Assembly: GCA_024404675.1 (NCBI GenBank)
Contig: JAKSPO010000001.1
Coordinates: forward strand, 558,001-622,000
Direction: 5' to 3'
Source: Lachnospiraceae bacterium
Lineage (GTDB): Bacteria > Bacillota > Clostridia > Lachnospirales > Lachnospiraceae
DNA length: 64,000 bases
In this document: positions 24,846 to 33,947 of the stretch, in pieces
Numbering within the stretch: position 1 is the first letter of the stretch
Layout of the letters: each line of letters begins with the position of its first letter
The notes under the pieces: generated by a model
What the model was told of the DNA's origin: nothing
The model's database searches: none
Seen by the model: the letters and a program-made list of their open reading frames with translations, nothing else
Position numbers and translations under genes: made by a program

Positions 24846-26603
24846 ATGGCATTTGACGGCATTACGCTTTCCGCACTTGTATCCGAGTGGAAGCATAAGC
24901 TTTGCGGCGGACGGATTACCAAAATCAGTCAGACCGAAGCAGACGAATTATTACTGACGATCAAATCGGACGAAACCTATCGTCTGCAGCTTTCCGCCAG
25001 TGCTTCGCTGCCGCTTGCGTGCCTTTCTGGCGAGAATAAGCCCGCTCCGCTTACGGCCCCGGCTTTTTGTATGCTCCTTCGTAAGCATCTGTCGAGTGCG
25101 AGGATTCTCGATATCCTGCAGCCGGATCTTGAGCGTGTGGTTCTGTTCCGTTTACAGCATCTTGACGAGATGGGGGACACCTGTGTCAAATACCTTATCG
25201 TCGAGCTGATGGGCAAATATTCAAACATCATCTTCACAACCGAAGACTATCAGATTATCGACAGCATCAAGCGTGTATCGTCCTTTGTCAGTTCCGTTCG
25301 TGAGGTTCTGCCCGGACGCCCCTGGTTCATCCCGAAGACAAGCGAGAAGCACTCTCTTCTTACGGAGCCGTTATCCGATCTAAGGGGACTTCTTTCCGCC
25401 TACCCGGTGCCGGTTGCAACCGCATTATATCAGTGCTTTACAGGCCTTAGCCCGGTGATTGCGCAAGAGCTTTGTTTCCGTGCAGGTCTGAATCCGGAGC
25501 TTCCCGCATCTGAGCTTACAGACGATGCCGCAAATGCACTTACGGCAATTCTTCTCTGGCTTAGAAAGCAGATTACCGAAGAGCTCTTTCAGCCCACGAT
25601 TTATAAAAAGGACGGCGTCCCGGTTGAGTTTGCACCGGTGATGCTTCGCACATTTTCCGATTATGAAGAATATGTTGTTACGACCTTAGATTCCATGAGC
25701 GCGGTCGTTCTTTCGTACTATCACGAGAAGGATACCGTCACACGCATGCGTTCCAAATCAGCCGATTTGCGCCGTACCGTGCAGACCGCTATCGAGCGTA
25801 CCGCGAAGAAGCTTGACCTGCAGAAGAAGCAGTTTGAGGATACGAAGAAGAAGGACCGCTACCGCATCTACGGCGAGCTGCTGACTACCTACGGGTACTC
25901 GGCAGTGCCCGGCAGCAAGTCCTTCACCTGTGTCAATTATTATGACAATGAGGAGATTACCATTCCGCTTGATCCGACGCTTTCCGCGCTTGAGAATGCG
26001 AAGAAATATTTCGACCGCTATGCAAAGCTTCGTCGAACCGGCGAGGCGCTCACCGAGCATCTCACGGCAAGTGAACAGGAGCTTGCGCACCTTCTATCCG
26101 TCCGCGAGTCACTCTCCTACGCCCGTGAGGAGGCCGACCTGAATCAGATCAAGGCTGAGCTTACCGACTGCGGCTACCTGAAGTTTCATAAGGACAGCTC
26201 CGGCAAGAAGGCAAAGCCCGCTAAAAGTAAGCCCTATCACTACATTACCCCGGACGGCTTTGAAATCTACGTCGGGAAGAACAACTATCAGAACGACGAG
26301 CTGACCTTCGGCCTTGCAAACGGCGGTGACTGGTGGTTCCACGCCAAGGGCATCCCCGGCTCACACGTTGTGCTTCGAACCGGCGGCCGTGAGGTTCCGG
26401 ACGAGGTCTTCAACCGTGCCGGTGCTTTAGCCGCCTACTACTCCTCCGGTCGCGATGCCGGCGGAAAGATCGAGGTTGACTATTTGCAGCGAAAGAATGT
26501 GAAGAAGCCCGGAAGTGCCAAGCCGGGATTTGTCGTATACTACACTAACTATTCCATGGTCGTTACGCCGGGCATTGCAGAGGATCTGACACTTGCCGAT
26601 TAG
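24846..26603 (+). CDS. rqcH: RqcH / NFACT family ribosome quality-control protein (FbpA-like)
   Basis: 585 residues. The NFACT-N domain starts MAFDGITLSALVSEWKHKLCGGRI, a middle coiled-coil lies around 360-410 and 450-490, and the NFACT-R domain carries KPYHYITPDGFEIYVGKNNYQND, NGGDWWFHAKGIPGSHVVLR and DYLQRKNVKKPGSAKPGFVVYYT. RqcH binds stalled 50S subunits and recruits tRNA-Ala to add C-terminal alanine tails marking the nascent chain for decay. Older names call it a fibronectin-binding protein. The start at ATG 24846 has AAGGAG 9 nt upstream; the frame extends to 24651 but crosses the promoter. Confidence 0.95.
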   Translation: MAFDGITLSALVSEWKHKLCGGRITKISQTEADELLLTIKSDETYRLQLSASASLPLACLSGENKPAPLTAPAFCMLLRKHLSSARILDILQPDLERVVLFRLQHLDEMGDTCVKYLIVELMGKYSNIIFTTEDYQIIDSIKRVSSFVSSVREVLPGRPWFIPKTSEKHSLLTEPLSDLRGLLSAYPVPVATALYQCFTGLSPVIAQELCFRAGLNPELPASELTDDAANALTAILLWLRKQITEELFQPTIYKKDGVPVEFAPVMLRTFSDYEEYVVTTLDSMSAVVLSYYHEKDTVTRMRSKSADLRRTVQTAIERTAKKLDLQKKQFEDTKKKDRYRIYGELLTTYGYSAVPGSKSFTCVNYYDNEEITIPLDPTLSALENAKKYFDRYAKLRRTGEALTEHLTASEQELAHLLSVRESLSYAREEADLNQIKAELTDCGYLKFHKDSSGKKAKPAKSKPYHYITPDGFEIYVGKNNYQNDELTFGLANGGDWWFHAKGIPGSHVVLRTGGREVPDEVFNRAGALAAYYSSGRDAGGKIEVDYLQRKNVKKPGSAKPGFVVYYTNYSMVVTPGIAEDLTLAD

Positions 26604-26634
26604 CTGACACCTACGGAAACGAACGGAGGCTTAT

Positions 26635-27450
26635 ATGATTACCGCCGATTACCATACCCACACCGCATATTCTACCGACAGTGATTCGCCTGTCGAGGAG
26701 ATGATCAAAAGGGCGATTGCGCTTGGCTTAAAGCACTACTGTATTACCGATCATATGGATTATCTCTTCCCGGAGGAGGGACAGTTTGAATTTGACGTAG
26801 AGGCTTATTTTAAGGAGCTTCGCGCTTTGCAGACTACCTATCGCCCGCAGATTGACCTTCGCATCGGCATCGAGCTCGGGCTTCGTAACGAACCTGACGT
26901 GCGTGATGCGGTAAATGCCAGGATTCAGGCACTTTTACAGAAATATCCTTTTGATTTCGTAATCGGTTCTGTGCACGTGATCGAGCATCTGGATCCGTAC
27001 GAATCGGTTTACTGGGAGCGCTATTCCGTAAGCGAGGGGGTACGGCTGTACCTCGAATCGCTCCTCTACGGAATCCGCAATTATTCCGGTTTTCAGGCAT
27101 GCGGCCATCTCGATTATATCCTTCGCTATGTACCGAAGGGTCATATGGTCGATATGTCGCAGTTTCAGGACCTGACCGATGAAATCCTTCGGGAATTGAT
27201 TGTAAGAAACATTGCCTTAGAGGTTAACACTTCTATCTTGGCAAGAGGCGGTACGGAACCGAATCCAAGCCTTGCTATCCTCTCCCGCTATCGTGAGCTC
27301 GGAGGTTCGCTCATTACACTCGGCTCGGATGCACACGTACCGGAGCGAATCGCAACACATTTTACCGAGGTCCGGAAGCTGCTTCTGTCCCTCGGCTTCA
27401 CACATTATGCAATCTATCGTAAGCAAAATAAAAGTCTCCGGAGGCTCTAA
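26635..27450 (+). CDS. PHP-domain phosphatase, histidinol-phosphatase (HisJ/HisK) family
   Basis: 271 residues with all PHP metal-binding motifs: DYHTHTAYSTDS, CITDHMDY, a Glu in GIELGL, GSVHVIEH, CGHLDYI and LGSDAH. Members of this branch act as histidinol-phosphate phosphatases in histidine synthesis; no other his genes are nearby, so the substrate is not certain. It follows rqcH by 31 nt with a GGAGG ribosome site. Its last codons and stop codon lie within the terminator hairpin. Confidence 0.9.
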   Translation: MITADYHTHTAYSTDSDSPVEEMIKRAIALGLKHYCITDHMDYLFPEEGQFEFDVEAYFKELRALQTTYRPQIDLRIGIELGLRNEPDVRDAVNARIQALLQKYPFDFVIGSVHVIEHLDPYESVYWERYSVSEGVRLYLESLLYGIRNYSGFQACGHLDYILRYVPKGHMVDMSQFQDLTDEILRELIVRNIALEVNTSILARGGTEPNPSLAILSRYRELGGSLITLGSDAHVPERIATHFTEVRKLLLSLGFTHYAIYRKQNKSLRRL

Positions 27451-27470
27451 GTCCCGGAGACTTTCTTTTT
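27431..27470 (+). terminator. Terminator overlapping the 3' end of the PHP gene
   Basis: An 11-bp stem AAAGTCTCCGG/CCGGAGACTTT (27431-27441 with 27454-27464), then CTTTTT. The gene's TAA lies in the loop, so the final codons form the 5' arm. Confidence 0.88.
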
Positions 27471-27486
27471 CTTAAATTCTAAGCTT

Positions 27487-27557
27487 CTTAATATCTTCTA
27501 GCCGCTCGATATCTTCTAAGCTTCTTAGTATCTACTAGGCCACTTAATATCTTCTAA
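27487..27557. repeat. Four short tandem repeats spanning the nifS stop codon
   Basis: Four 15-nt copies resembling CTTAATATCTTCTAR occur at 27487, 27505, 27524 and 27543 with periods of 18-19 nt. The last one is the end of nifS itself (its stop codon at 27544-27546), so the array looks like repeated slippage duplication of the gene's 3' end. Confidence 0.7.
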
Positions 27558-28674
27558 GCTTTTTCACGGTTTCCGCAAGTGTATCGACGACGTATTCTAC
27601 CTCCTGCATCGTATTGTCTTCCCCGAGCGTAAATCGGACAGTGCCCGAAAGATACGGCTCGGTAACACCGATTGCAGAAAGTACCGCGGACGGCTTATTC
27701 TCTGCCGATGAGCACGCGGAACCACCGGATGCGGCAATTCCTGCGAGGTCAAGATAGACAAGCACCGATGTAGCCTCAACCCCTTTGATGCTTACGCTAA
27801 GACTACCCGGAAGACGGCTTGTCGGATGCCCGTTTACCAGGATATCCGGAATCTTCTCCTTAAGGCGCGTCTCCATCTCGTCACGAAGGCGGCGAATCCT
27901 ATCCCAGTCTACCGCTTCGGAAAGCGAAAGTGCCTTACTCATTGCGATGATTGATGGAACATTTTCCGTACCGGCACGGCGTCTTTTCTCCTGCGGACCA
28001 CCATGCAGAAGCGGTTCAAGCTTCGTACCGCTACGTACATACAAAAAGCCTACCCCCTTCGGACCGCCGAACTTGTGACCGCTTGCCGAAAGCATTGTTA
28101 CCGGAAGCTCGGAAAGCTTGATTGGAAGCTGTCCGACTGCCTGTACGGCATCGGTATGAAAAGCAATGCCCCGTTCCTCTGCAATCGTACCGATCTCCGC
28201 AATCGGTTCAATAGTTCCAATCTCATTGTTAGCATACTGTATCGAAATGAGTGCGGTATCCGGACGGATTGCCGCACGAACACTTTCCGGAGTTACAATT
28301 CCGTTCCCGTCAACCGGCAGAACCGTGAGGGAGTAACCGTTTCTTTGAAGAAACTCACAGGTACGAAGTACGGCCGGATGTTCAATCGCGGATGTAATGA
28401 TGTGCCTTCCCTTCTCGGGACTAGCCTGCAGATACCCTTTGATTGCCCAGTTGTCGGCTTCTGTACCACCGGAGGTGAAGTAGAGCTCGTTCATCGAACA
28501 GCCAAGAATCACAGAAAGCTGCTCTCTTGCTGTCTGCATCGCACGCTTTGCCGCAAGTCCTTCCCCATGAAGGCTGGACGGATTGCCGAACTGCTCCCGA
28601 AGATACGGAAGCATCGCCTGCAGTGCCTCTTCCTTCACAAAAGAGGTGGCAGCATGGTCCATATAAACTGTCAT
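27544..28674 (-). CDS. nifS: cysteine desulfurase, NifS/IscS family
   Basis: 376 residues. It starts MTVYMDHAATSFVKEEAL; the PLP Lys lies in SASGHKFGGPKGVGFLYVR, and the catalytic Cys in ASGGSACSSAENKPSAVL. The loop RRRAGTENVPSIIAM is a family mark. It removes sulfur from cysteine to give persulfide for Fe-S clusters, thiamine or tRNA thiolation. No iscU or mnmA gene is adjacent, so its partner is unclear; it may supply sulfur to the SufCB pair at 4-6 kb. A GGAGGAG site lies about 5-6 nt before the ATG. The gene follows the terminator of the oad cluster. Confidence 0.93.
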   Translation of the reverse strand: MTVYMDHAATSFVKEEALQAMLPYLREQFGNPSSLHGEGLAAKRAMQTAREQLSVILGCSMNELYFTSGGTEADNWAIKGYLQASPEKGRHIITSAIEHPAVLRTCEFLQRNGYSLTVLPVDGNGIVTPESVRAAIRPDTALISIQYANNEIGTIEPIAEIGTIAEERGIAFHTDAVQAVGQLPIKLSELPVTMLSASGHKFGGPKGVGFLYVRSGTKLEPLLHGGPQEKRRRAGTENVPSIIAMSKALSLSEAVDWDRIRRLRDEMETRLKEKIPDILVNGHPTSRLPGSLSVSIKGVEATSVLVYLDLAGIAASGGSACSSAENKPSAVLSAIGVTEPYLSGTVRFTLGEDNTMQEVEYVVDTLAETVKKLRRY

Positions 28675-28695
28675 CGTTCTACTCCTCCTTTACTG

Positions 28696-28726
28696 AAAAA
28701 AGGGAGACAGCTTACTGTCTCCCTTT
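28696..28726 (-). terminator. Terminator of the decarboxylase cluster
   Basis: GGGAGACAG (28702-28710) pairs with CTGTCTCCC (28715-28723), extended by AAA/TTT, followed on the minus strand by TTTTTTC. It lies 18 nt after the OadA stop. Confidence 0.93.
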
Positions 28727-28744
28727 GAAATAACCTGATAAAGC

Positions 28745-30139
28745 TTAAACAGGATAAGCCTTGGTCTTCGTATCAGCCTTCGTTACGTCAACACCGGTCT
28801 GCTGTGCTTGACGATACTTGAAGAACTCGGTAGCAACCTGCGGGAACAGTGCGTAGGAAAGAACATCCTCTTCCTGCTGTGCCCACTGCTTGCACTCCTC
28901 TCTGAACTTCGGAAGCTGAGGCTCGATAAGATCTGCGGGTCTGCAGGTGATCGGCTTAACATCACCGATACACTTCTTCTGAACTTCCTTGTTGAAAGGC
29001 TTAATGGTCTGACCGAACTCACCGGTAAGAATCTTCTTGGACTCCTTGGTAACCATCTTATAACGCTCGCCCTGAAGTACGTTCAGAACAGCCTGTGTAC
29101 CAACGATCTGAGAAGAAGGGGTTACAAGCGGAGGCTCACCAAAGTCCTTACGAACTCTCGGAACTTCCTCAAGAACTGCCTGGAACTTATCCTCCTGGCC
29201 AGCTTCCTTCAGCTGAGATACAAGGTTACTGAGCATACCGCCGGGAACCTGATACATAAGAGTATTGATGTTAACGCCAAGAACCTTGGTGTTAAGAAGG
29301 CCGCTCTTCAGAACTTCCTCACGGTAAGGAGCGAAGTACTCACTGATCTCCTTCAGGAGTGCAGCATCATATCCGGTATCGTACTGGGTACCGCGGAAGG
29401 TCTCAACCATAACCTCGGTAGCCGGCTGAGAGGTACCAAGAGCAAGAGGGCTCATAGCACAGTCAACTACATCAACACCAGCCTCAATAGCCTTCATGTA
29501 AGTCATTGCAGCAACACCGGAGGTGTAGTGCGTATGAAGCTGAATCGGAAGCTTGGAGCCCTGCTTCAAAGCAGTTACAAGCTCGCTTGCAGCATAAGGA
29601 GTAAGAAGGCCTGCCATATCCTTGATACAGATGGAATCAGCACCCATCTCCTCAATGTCCTTAGCCATCTTCTTCCAGTAATCAAGGGTGTAAGCATCAC
29701 CCAAGGTGTAGCAAAGTGCGATCTGTGCATGACCGCCTTCCTTCTTACATGCATCTACTGCAGTCTGAAGGTTACGAAGGTCATTCAAGCAGTCGAAAAT
29801 ACGAAGAATATCAATACCATTTGCAATAGACTTCTGTACGAAGTACTCTACTACGTCATCTGCATAATGGTTGTAACCGAGAATATTCTGACCACGGAAC
29901 AGCATCTGGGTCTTGGTATTCTTAATACCAGCTCTCAGTTTACGAAGTCTCTCCCAAGGATCTTCCTTCAGGAAACGAAGGCAGGCATCGAATGTAGCGC
30001 CGCCCCAGCACTCAATTGAGTGAAATCCAACCTGATCCATCTTATCCAGAATCGGAAGCATCAAATCGGTTGGCATTCTTGTTGCAATCAAAGACTGATG
30101 TGCATCACGAAGCACGGTCTCAGTAATTTTTACACCCAT
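28745..30139 (-). CDS. oadA: oxaloacetate decarboxylase alpha / pyruvate carboxyltransferase subunit (5S type, no biotin domain)
   Basis: 464 residues. It starts MGVKITETVLRDAHQSL, the signature of the 5S carboxyltransferase fold; metal ligands lie in the DAHQS and LHTHYTSG motifs, and MLFRGQNILGYNHYADDVV and VDCAMSPLALGTSQP are typical. It ends soon after the PycB-type domain, so the biotin is carried by the separate small protein from the same cluster. It should transfer carboxyl groups between oxaloacetate/pyruvate and biotin. Start chosen at ATG 30139 with GGAGG 8 nt upstream; the TTG at 30154 overlaps that site. Last gene of the cluster. Confidence 0.93.
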   Translation of the reverse strand: MGVKITETVLRDAHQSLIATRMPTDLMLPILDKMDQVGFHSIECWGGATFDACLRFLKEDPWERLRKLRAGIKNTKTQMLFRGQNILGYNHYADDVVEYFVQKSIANGIDILRIFDCLNDLRNLQTAVDACKKEGGHAQIALCYTLGDAYTLDYWKKMAKDIEEMGADSICIKDMAGLLTPYAASELVTALKQGSKLPIQLHTHYTSGVAAMTYMKAIEAGVDVVDCAMSPLALGTSQPATEVMVETFRGTQYDTGYDAALLKEISEYFAPYREEVLKSGLLNTKVLGVNINTLMYQVPGGMLSNLVSQLKEAGQEDKFQAVLEEVPRVRKDFGEPPLVTPSSQIVGTQAVLNVLQGERYKMVTKESKKILTGEFGQTIKPFNKEVQKKCIGDVKPITCRPADLIEPQLPKFREECKQWAQQEEDVLSYALFPQVATEFFKYRQAQQTGVDVTKADTKTKAYPV

Positions 30140-30200
30140 TGTGTTTTCCTCCAATTATTTATCATATGTCGAGCTAAAAAATGCTTAACGTCTTCTGCTC

Positions 30201-31655
30201 TTATACTCCGAATACTGCCATGAATACACCGGCCGCAACAGCGGTACCGATAACACCTGCAACGTTCGGACCCATAGCATGCATCAACAGGAAGTTGGAC
30301 GGGTCTGCCTCAACACCAACCTTCTGAGAAACACGTGCTGCCATCGGAACTGCGGATACACCTGCGGAACCGATAAGCGGGTTAATCTTGCCGCCGGACA
30401 GCTTGCACATCAGCTTACCGAAGAGAACACCTGCTGCGGTACCGATTGCAAATGCGATCAGACCGAGAGCAACGATCTTAAGGGTGTCAAGCTTCAGGAA
30501 TGCTTCTGCGCTTGTCGTAGCACCAACAGAGGTACCGAGCATGATAACAACGATGTACATCATTGCATTGGATGCGGTCTCCTGGAGCTGACGAACAACA
30601 CCGGACTCACGGAACAGGTTACCAAGCATGAGGCAACCGATCAACGGAGCGGTATCCGGAAGAAGTGCAACTACAACAACAGTAACGATTACAGGGAAGA
30701 GAATCTTCTCAAGCTTGGAAACGGGACGAAGCTGTTCCATCTTGATCTTTCTCTCCTTCTCTGTCGTGAAGAGCTTCATAATCGGGGGCTGAATAATCGG
30801 AACAAGGGACATATAGGAGTAAGCCGCAACAGCGATTGCACCCATATATTCAGTCTGGCCGAGCTTACCTGCAAGGAAGATAGAGGTCGGGCCGTCTGCA
30901 CCACCGATGATGGAAATTGCAGCAGCAGCCTTATCACCGAAGCCCATCAGGATTGCGAACAGATATGCGGCGAAAATACCGACCTGTGCAGCAGCTCCGA
31001 GAAGGAAGCTTTTGGGGTTTGCGATCAACGGACCGAAGTCTGTCATTGCGCCGACGCCCATGAAGATCAGGCACGGAAGAATGGACCACTCATCCAGCTG
31101 GAAGAAATAACGAAGAAGACCGCCTGCTCGATGAGACTGCTCCGTCTTCGTGCAATCCTTAACATCAAAATTAAAGAGCTGGCCCTCTTTTACATCGTAT
31201 TTTACGATCGGATTACCGTCGTAATAGTACTGATAAGTTACAGTATCCATGAAATGATACTGATTTACGTATGAAAGTACAGCCTCCTGGCTGTCGGTAT
31301 CAACGTCTGAAGGAATCGAAACGCTGTACGAAACGGTGATCTTATCCTTATCCGGATATACAGCACCCTCGCCCTGATAGAAATCAACGATACCGTCGGC
31401 AATGCTTACCATCTGTACATCATCCTTATAGAAGGTGTACACCTTATCTGCGGGCTCCGCCATGATGGACGGATACAGATTTACAAGAAGCATACCGAAG
31501 GAAATCGGTACCAGCAGGAGAGGCTCGTAACCTTTAGCGATTGCTAACCAAAGGAAAAACAAAGCGACAGCAATCATCAGCAAATTGCCCCAAGAAAGGG
31601 ATGCAAATGCAGTAGCTTTCACCAAGTTTCCCAAAGTGTCAATAATATATTGCAT
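30201..31655 (-). CDS. oadB: Na+-translocating decarboxylase beta subunit with extra extracellular insert
   Basis: 484 residues against a usual 370-435. Membrane segments begin at residue 22; KGYEPLLLVPISFGMLLVNL and FMGVGAMTDFGPLIANPKSFLLGAAAQ, then SIIGGADGPTSIFLAGKLG, are the conserved sites for Na+ and decarboxylation. Residues about 65-175 (MAEPADKVYTFYKDD to CTKTEQSHR) are an inserted hydrophilic region not expected in the family, placed between the first membrane pair and the rest. The protein couples biotin decarboxylation to Na+ export. It lies between the biotin carrier and the OadA-like gene. Confidence 0.93.
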   Translation of the reverse strand: MQYIIDTLGNLVKATAFASLSWGNLLMIAVALFFLWLAIAKGYEPLLLVPISFGMLLVNLYPSIMAEPADKVYTFYKDDVQMVSIADGIVDFYQGEGAVYPDKDKITVSYSVSIPSDVDTDSQEAVLSYVNQYHFMDTVTYQYYYDGNPIVKYDVKEGQLFNFDVKDCTKTEQSHRAGGLLRYFFQLDEWSILPCLIFMGVGAMTDFGPLIANPKSFLLGAAAQVGIFAAYLFAILMGFGDKAAAAISIIGGADGPTSIFLAGKLGQTEYMGAIAVAAYSYMSLVPIIQPPIMKLFTTEKERKIKMEQLRPVSKLEKILFPVIVTVVVVALLPDTAPLIGCLMLGNLFRESGVVRQLQETASNAMMYIVVIMLGTSVGATTSAEAFLKLDTLKIVALGLIAFAIGTAAGVLFGKLMCKLSGGKINPLIGSAGVSAVPMAARVSQKVGVEADPSNFLLMHAMGPNVAGVIGTAVAAGVFMAVFGV

Positions 31656-31706
31656 TTTGCTTTACCTCCCGGTTCTAGTGTTATCCTTGAAAAAATCTTC
31701 TGAAAA

Positions 31707-32072
31707 TTAGTTCAAAGAAACAAGTACTTCACCGGACTCAACACTCTGACCAACAGTTACATTAACGCTAGCAACGGTACCATCCTGAGGAGCGGTAAGG
31801 TCGTTCTCCATCTTCATTGCCTCGAATACAAGAAGAACATCACCCTTCTTAACAGCTGCGCCTGCAGCAACATTTACCTTCAAAATCTTACCGGGCATGG
31901 GAGCGCTAACCTTTACACTGCCCTGTGCGCCTGCCGGAGCTGCCTTGGGAGCTGCCTTGGGTGCTGCCTTCGGAGCAGCTGCTGCAGCTACGGGTGCGCT
32001 TACAGCACCGTCAGCCTCTTCAACACAAACCTCATAAACATTACCATTAACAGTAATTGTGTAATTCTTCAT
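31707..32072 (-). CDS. biotin carboxyl carrier protein of the decarboxylase
   Basis: 121 residues: an N-terminal beta segment (MKNYTITVNGNVYEVCVEEA), an Ala/Pro/Lys-rich hinge at about 27-50, and a biotinyl domain with EAMKMEN where Lys87 is biotinylated. It resembles GcdC/MmdC and the 1.3S subunit of transcarboxylase. It shuttles carboxyl groups between the two carboxyltransferases and the membrane subunit. GGAGG lies before the ATG. Confidence 0.95.
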   Translation of the reverse strand: MKNYTITVNGNVYEVCVEEADGAVSAPVAAAAAPKAAPKAAPKAAPAGAQGSVKVSAPMPGKILKVNVAAGAAVKKGDVLLVFEAMKMENDLTAPQDGTVASVNVTVGQSVESGEVLVSLN

Positions 32073-32085
32073 AATATCCTCCTAA

Positions 32086-32430
32086 TCAGGCTTTCTGCCA
32101 TTTTGATTTATTTACTTTGCGAATGGAACGAACGACCAGGCTGTCCAGGGAAACGTCATTGCCCTGTGCCTGCTCATAAGCACAAATGGCAGCCGAAATC
32201 ACCGCTATCAGTTCCAAATCATCTGTCTTCTCCTCAACAGGAGCAACATTAGTACGAGTCACCGGTGCAGGAATCTCCTCCTTCTTGCCGGCACGGTTTA
32301 CCAGCTTCAAAAGGGAAATGATAAAGCTGATCAGAACCAGCATCGTGAATACAACGCCGATACCGAGTGCCGTATTGAGGCCTGCTCTTGACATGACATC
32401 GCTGCTAATGCAGAAATTCATCATTGCCAT
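32086..32430 (-). CDS. decarboxylase gamma subunit, OadG-like
   Basis: 114 residues with one membrane helix (LNTALGIGVVFTMLVLISFIISLL) and a cytosolic tail DDLELIAVISAAICAYEQ followed by VRSIRKVNKSKWQKA, a common C-terminal form of the OadG/sodium pump decarboxylase gamma family. It should help assemble the carrier and carboxyltransferase with the OadB subunit. It is encoded 13 nt before the biotin carrier gene, with a GGAGG site 8 nt before the ATG. Confidence 0.88.
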   Translation of the reverse strand: MAMMNFCISSDVMSRAGLNTALGIGVVFTMLVLISFIISLLKLVNRAGKKEEIPAPVTRTNVAPVEEKTDDLELIAVISAAICAYEQAQGNDVSLDSLVVRSIRKVNKSKWQKA

Positions 32431-32445
32431 ATTTCATTCCTCCGA

Positions 32446-33876
32446 TTACATCGAACCATGCTTCTTGGTGGGTCTAACTTCTCTCTTGGTGCTAAGCATC
32501 TCAAATGCGTAAATAACCTGTGCACGAACCTCGGAAGCATCGATAATGGAATCAACATAACCGCGCTTTGCTGCGTTCTCGGCACTGTTAGCCTCCTTAG
32601 CATACTGTGCAGCCTTCTCCTTAAGCGCCTCCTCGGTCTTAACCTCATCAGCGTAAACAATCTGAGCTGCAAGCGTAGCATCCATCGTACCAATCTCGGA
32701 GCCGGTAAGAGCAAATTCCATATCAGCGCCGATAGACTTACTGTTGAATGCTGCATAAGCAGTACCGTAGGACTTGCCGGTAACCACATTGATCTTCGGA
32801 ACGGTTGCATTTGCAAAAGCAAAGGTCATCTTTGCTGCCTCGGTTGCGATGGACTTTGCATCACAAGGGCAGTTCGTATAACCGGCAACGTTAGAAAGTG
32901 TAAGAACCGGAATACCGAATGCATCACAGAAGTTTACGAAGGAAGCTGCCTTACGACATCCGTCGGAGGTAAGCGTTGCATCAAACTTCTCCTTGCTCTT
33001 CTCTCCCTTGATGGCGGTACGGTTAGCAACAGCACCAACGGTAGCACCGTTCAGCTTAATAAAGCCGGTAACCATCTCCTTAGCATAAGCGCCCTTAACC
33101 TCAACGAAAAGACCGTTGTCGGAAAGATCGGAAAGAGCCTCAGCAGGATTAGCAATCTCATCATCATAAAAAGCGGTAGGTCTGTTCAGGTCATCGTTGC
33201 AGGTATCTACACACTCATCCTCGTTATTCACAGGAAGAACGTTTACAAGCTCACGAATCTTGTTCAGTACAGAAACCTCATCCTCGCCGACATAATCAAC
33301 CGCACCGGACTTCTCCATGTATGCAGCTGCTGCGGTATCAAGCTTTCCGACATTGTTGCCGGCAATCGCGTTCGGGGAGGTAACAAAAAGCTTTGCGTCC
33401 TTTGCCATAAAGGTGAAATCGCTCATCTCGGAAAGAACTGCAAGTCCGCCGCCGCACTCACCAAAGATAGCGGAAATCTGCGGAACTACGCCGGAAGCCA
33501 TCGAAGCTGCCTTGTAAAGACGACCGAAAGCGGTCAATGCATCGGATGCCTCCTGAAGACGAATACCTGCACAATCAATCAAACCGATAACGGGAGCACC
33601 CGTCTTCATCGCAAGGCGATAAAGGTTAACGATCTTCTTCGCATGCATTTCTCCAATCGTACCGTTAAGTGCAGCCGCATCCTGGCTATATACATAAACC
33701 AGACTGTCGTTGATAACGCCGTAGCCGGTAATAACACCGTCTCCCGGAGCGCTCATCTGCTGCATGTTAAAATCAGTGCTTCTCTTCGTAACCATAGCAC
33801 CGATCTCAACAAAACTGTTAGCGTCAAGCAAAGTATAGATACGATCCTTTGCCGACAATTTTGCTGTACTACTCAT
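32446..33876 (-). CDS. mmdA: methylmalonyl-/propionyl-CoA-type carboxyltransferase (12S type)
   Basis: 476 residues in two crotonase-like halves. The N half has LLDANSFVEIGAMV, DGVITGYG, SQDAAALNGTIGEMHAKKI and GLIDCAGIRLQEA; the C half has GFIKLNGATVGAVANRT, VTLSNVAGYTNC-like text and GKSYGTAYAAFNSKSIGADM. This fold moves a carboxyl group between biotin and an acyl-CoA such as propionyl-CoA or acetyl-CoA. It is first in the cluster, 16 nt before the OadG-like gene, with GGAGG 7 nt before the ATG and its own promoter. The precise CoA substrate cannot be read from the sequence. Confidence 0.9.
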   Translation of the reverse strand: MSSTAKLSAKDRIYTLLDANSFVEIGAMVTKRSTDFNMQQMSAPGDGVITGYGVINDSLVYVYSQDAAALNGTIGEMHAKKIVNLYRLAMKTGAPVIGLIDCAGIRLQEASDALTAFGRLYKAASMASGVVPQISAIFGECGGGLAVLSEMSDFTFMAKDAKLFVTSPNAIAGNNVGKLDTAAAAYMEKSGAVDYVGEDEVSVLNKIRELVNVLPVNNEDECVDTCNDDLNRPTAFYDDEIANPAEALSDLSDNGLFVEVKGAYAKEMVTGFIKLNGATVGAVANRTAIKGEKSKEKFDATLTSDGCRKAASFVNFCDAFGIPVLTLSNVAGYTNCPCDAKSIATEAAKMTFAFANATVPKINVVTGKSYGTAYAAFNSKSIGADMEFALTGSEIGTMDATLAAQIVYADEVKTEEALKEKAAQYAKEANSAENAAKRGYVDSIIDASEVRAQVIYAFEMLSTKREVRPTKKHGSM

Positions 33877-33947
33877 GTTCAGCCCTCCATCTCATATATT
33901 CCTAAAGGGTTATCAAAAAACGATAATCCCAACTTACACCAAGTACT

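Noticed and set aside
28808-30019. Plus-strand frame of 403 codons opposite oadA
   Set aside because: Shadow of a conserved gene; no domain and no suitable ribosome site.
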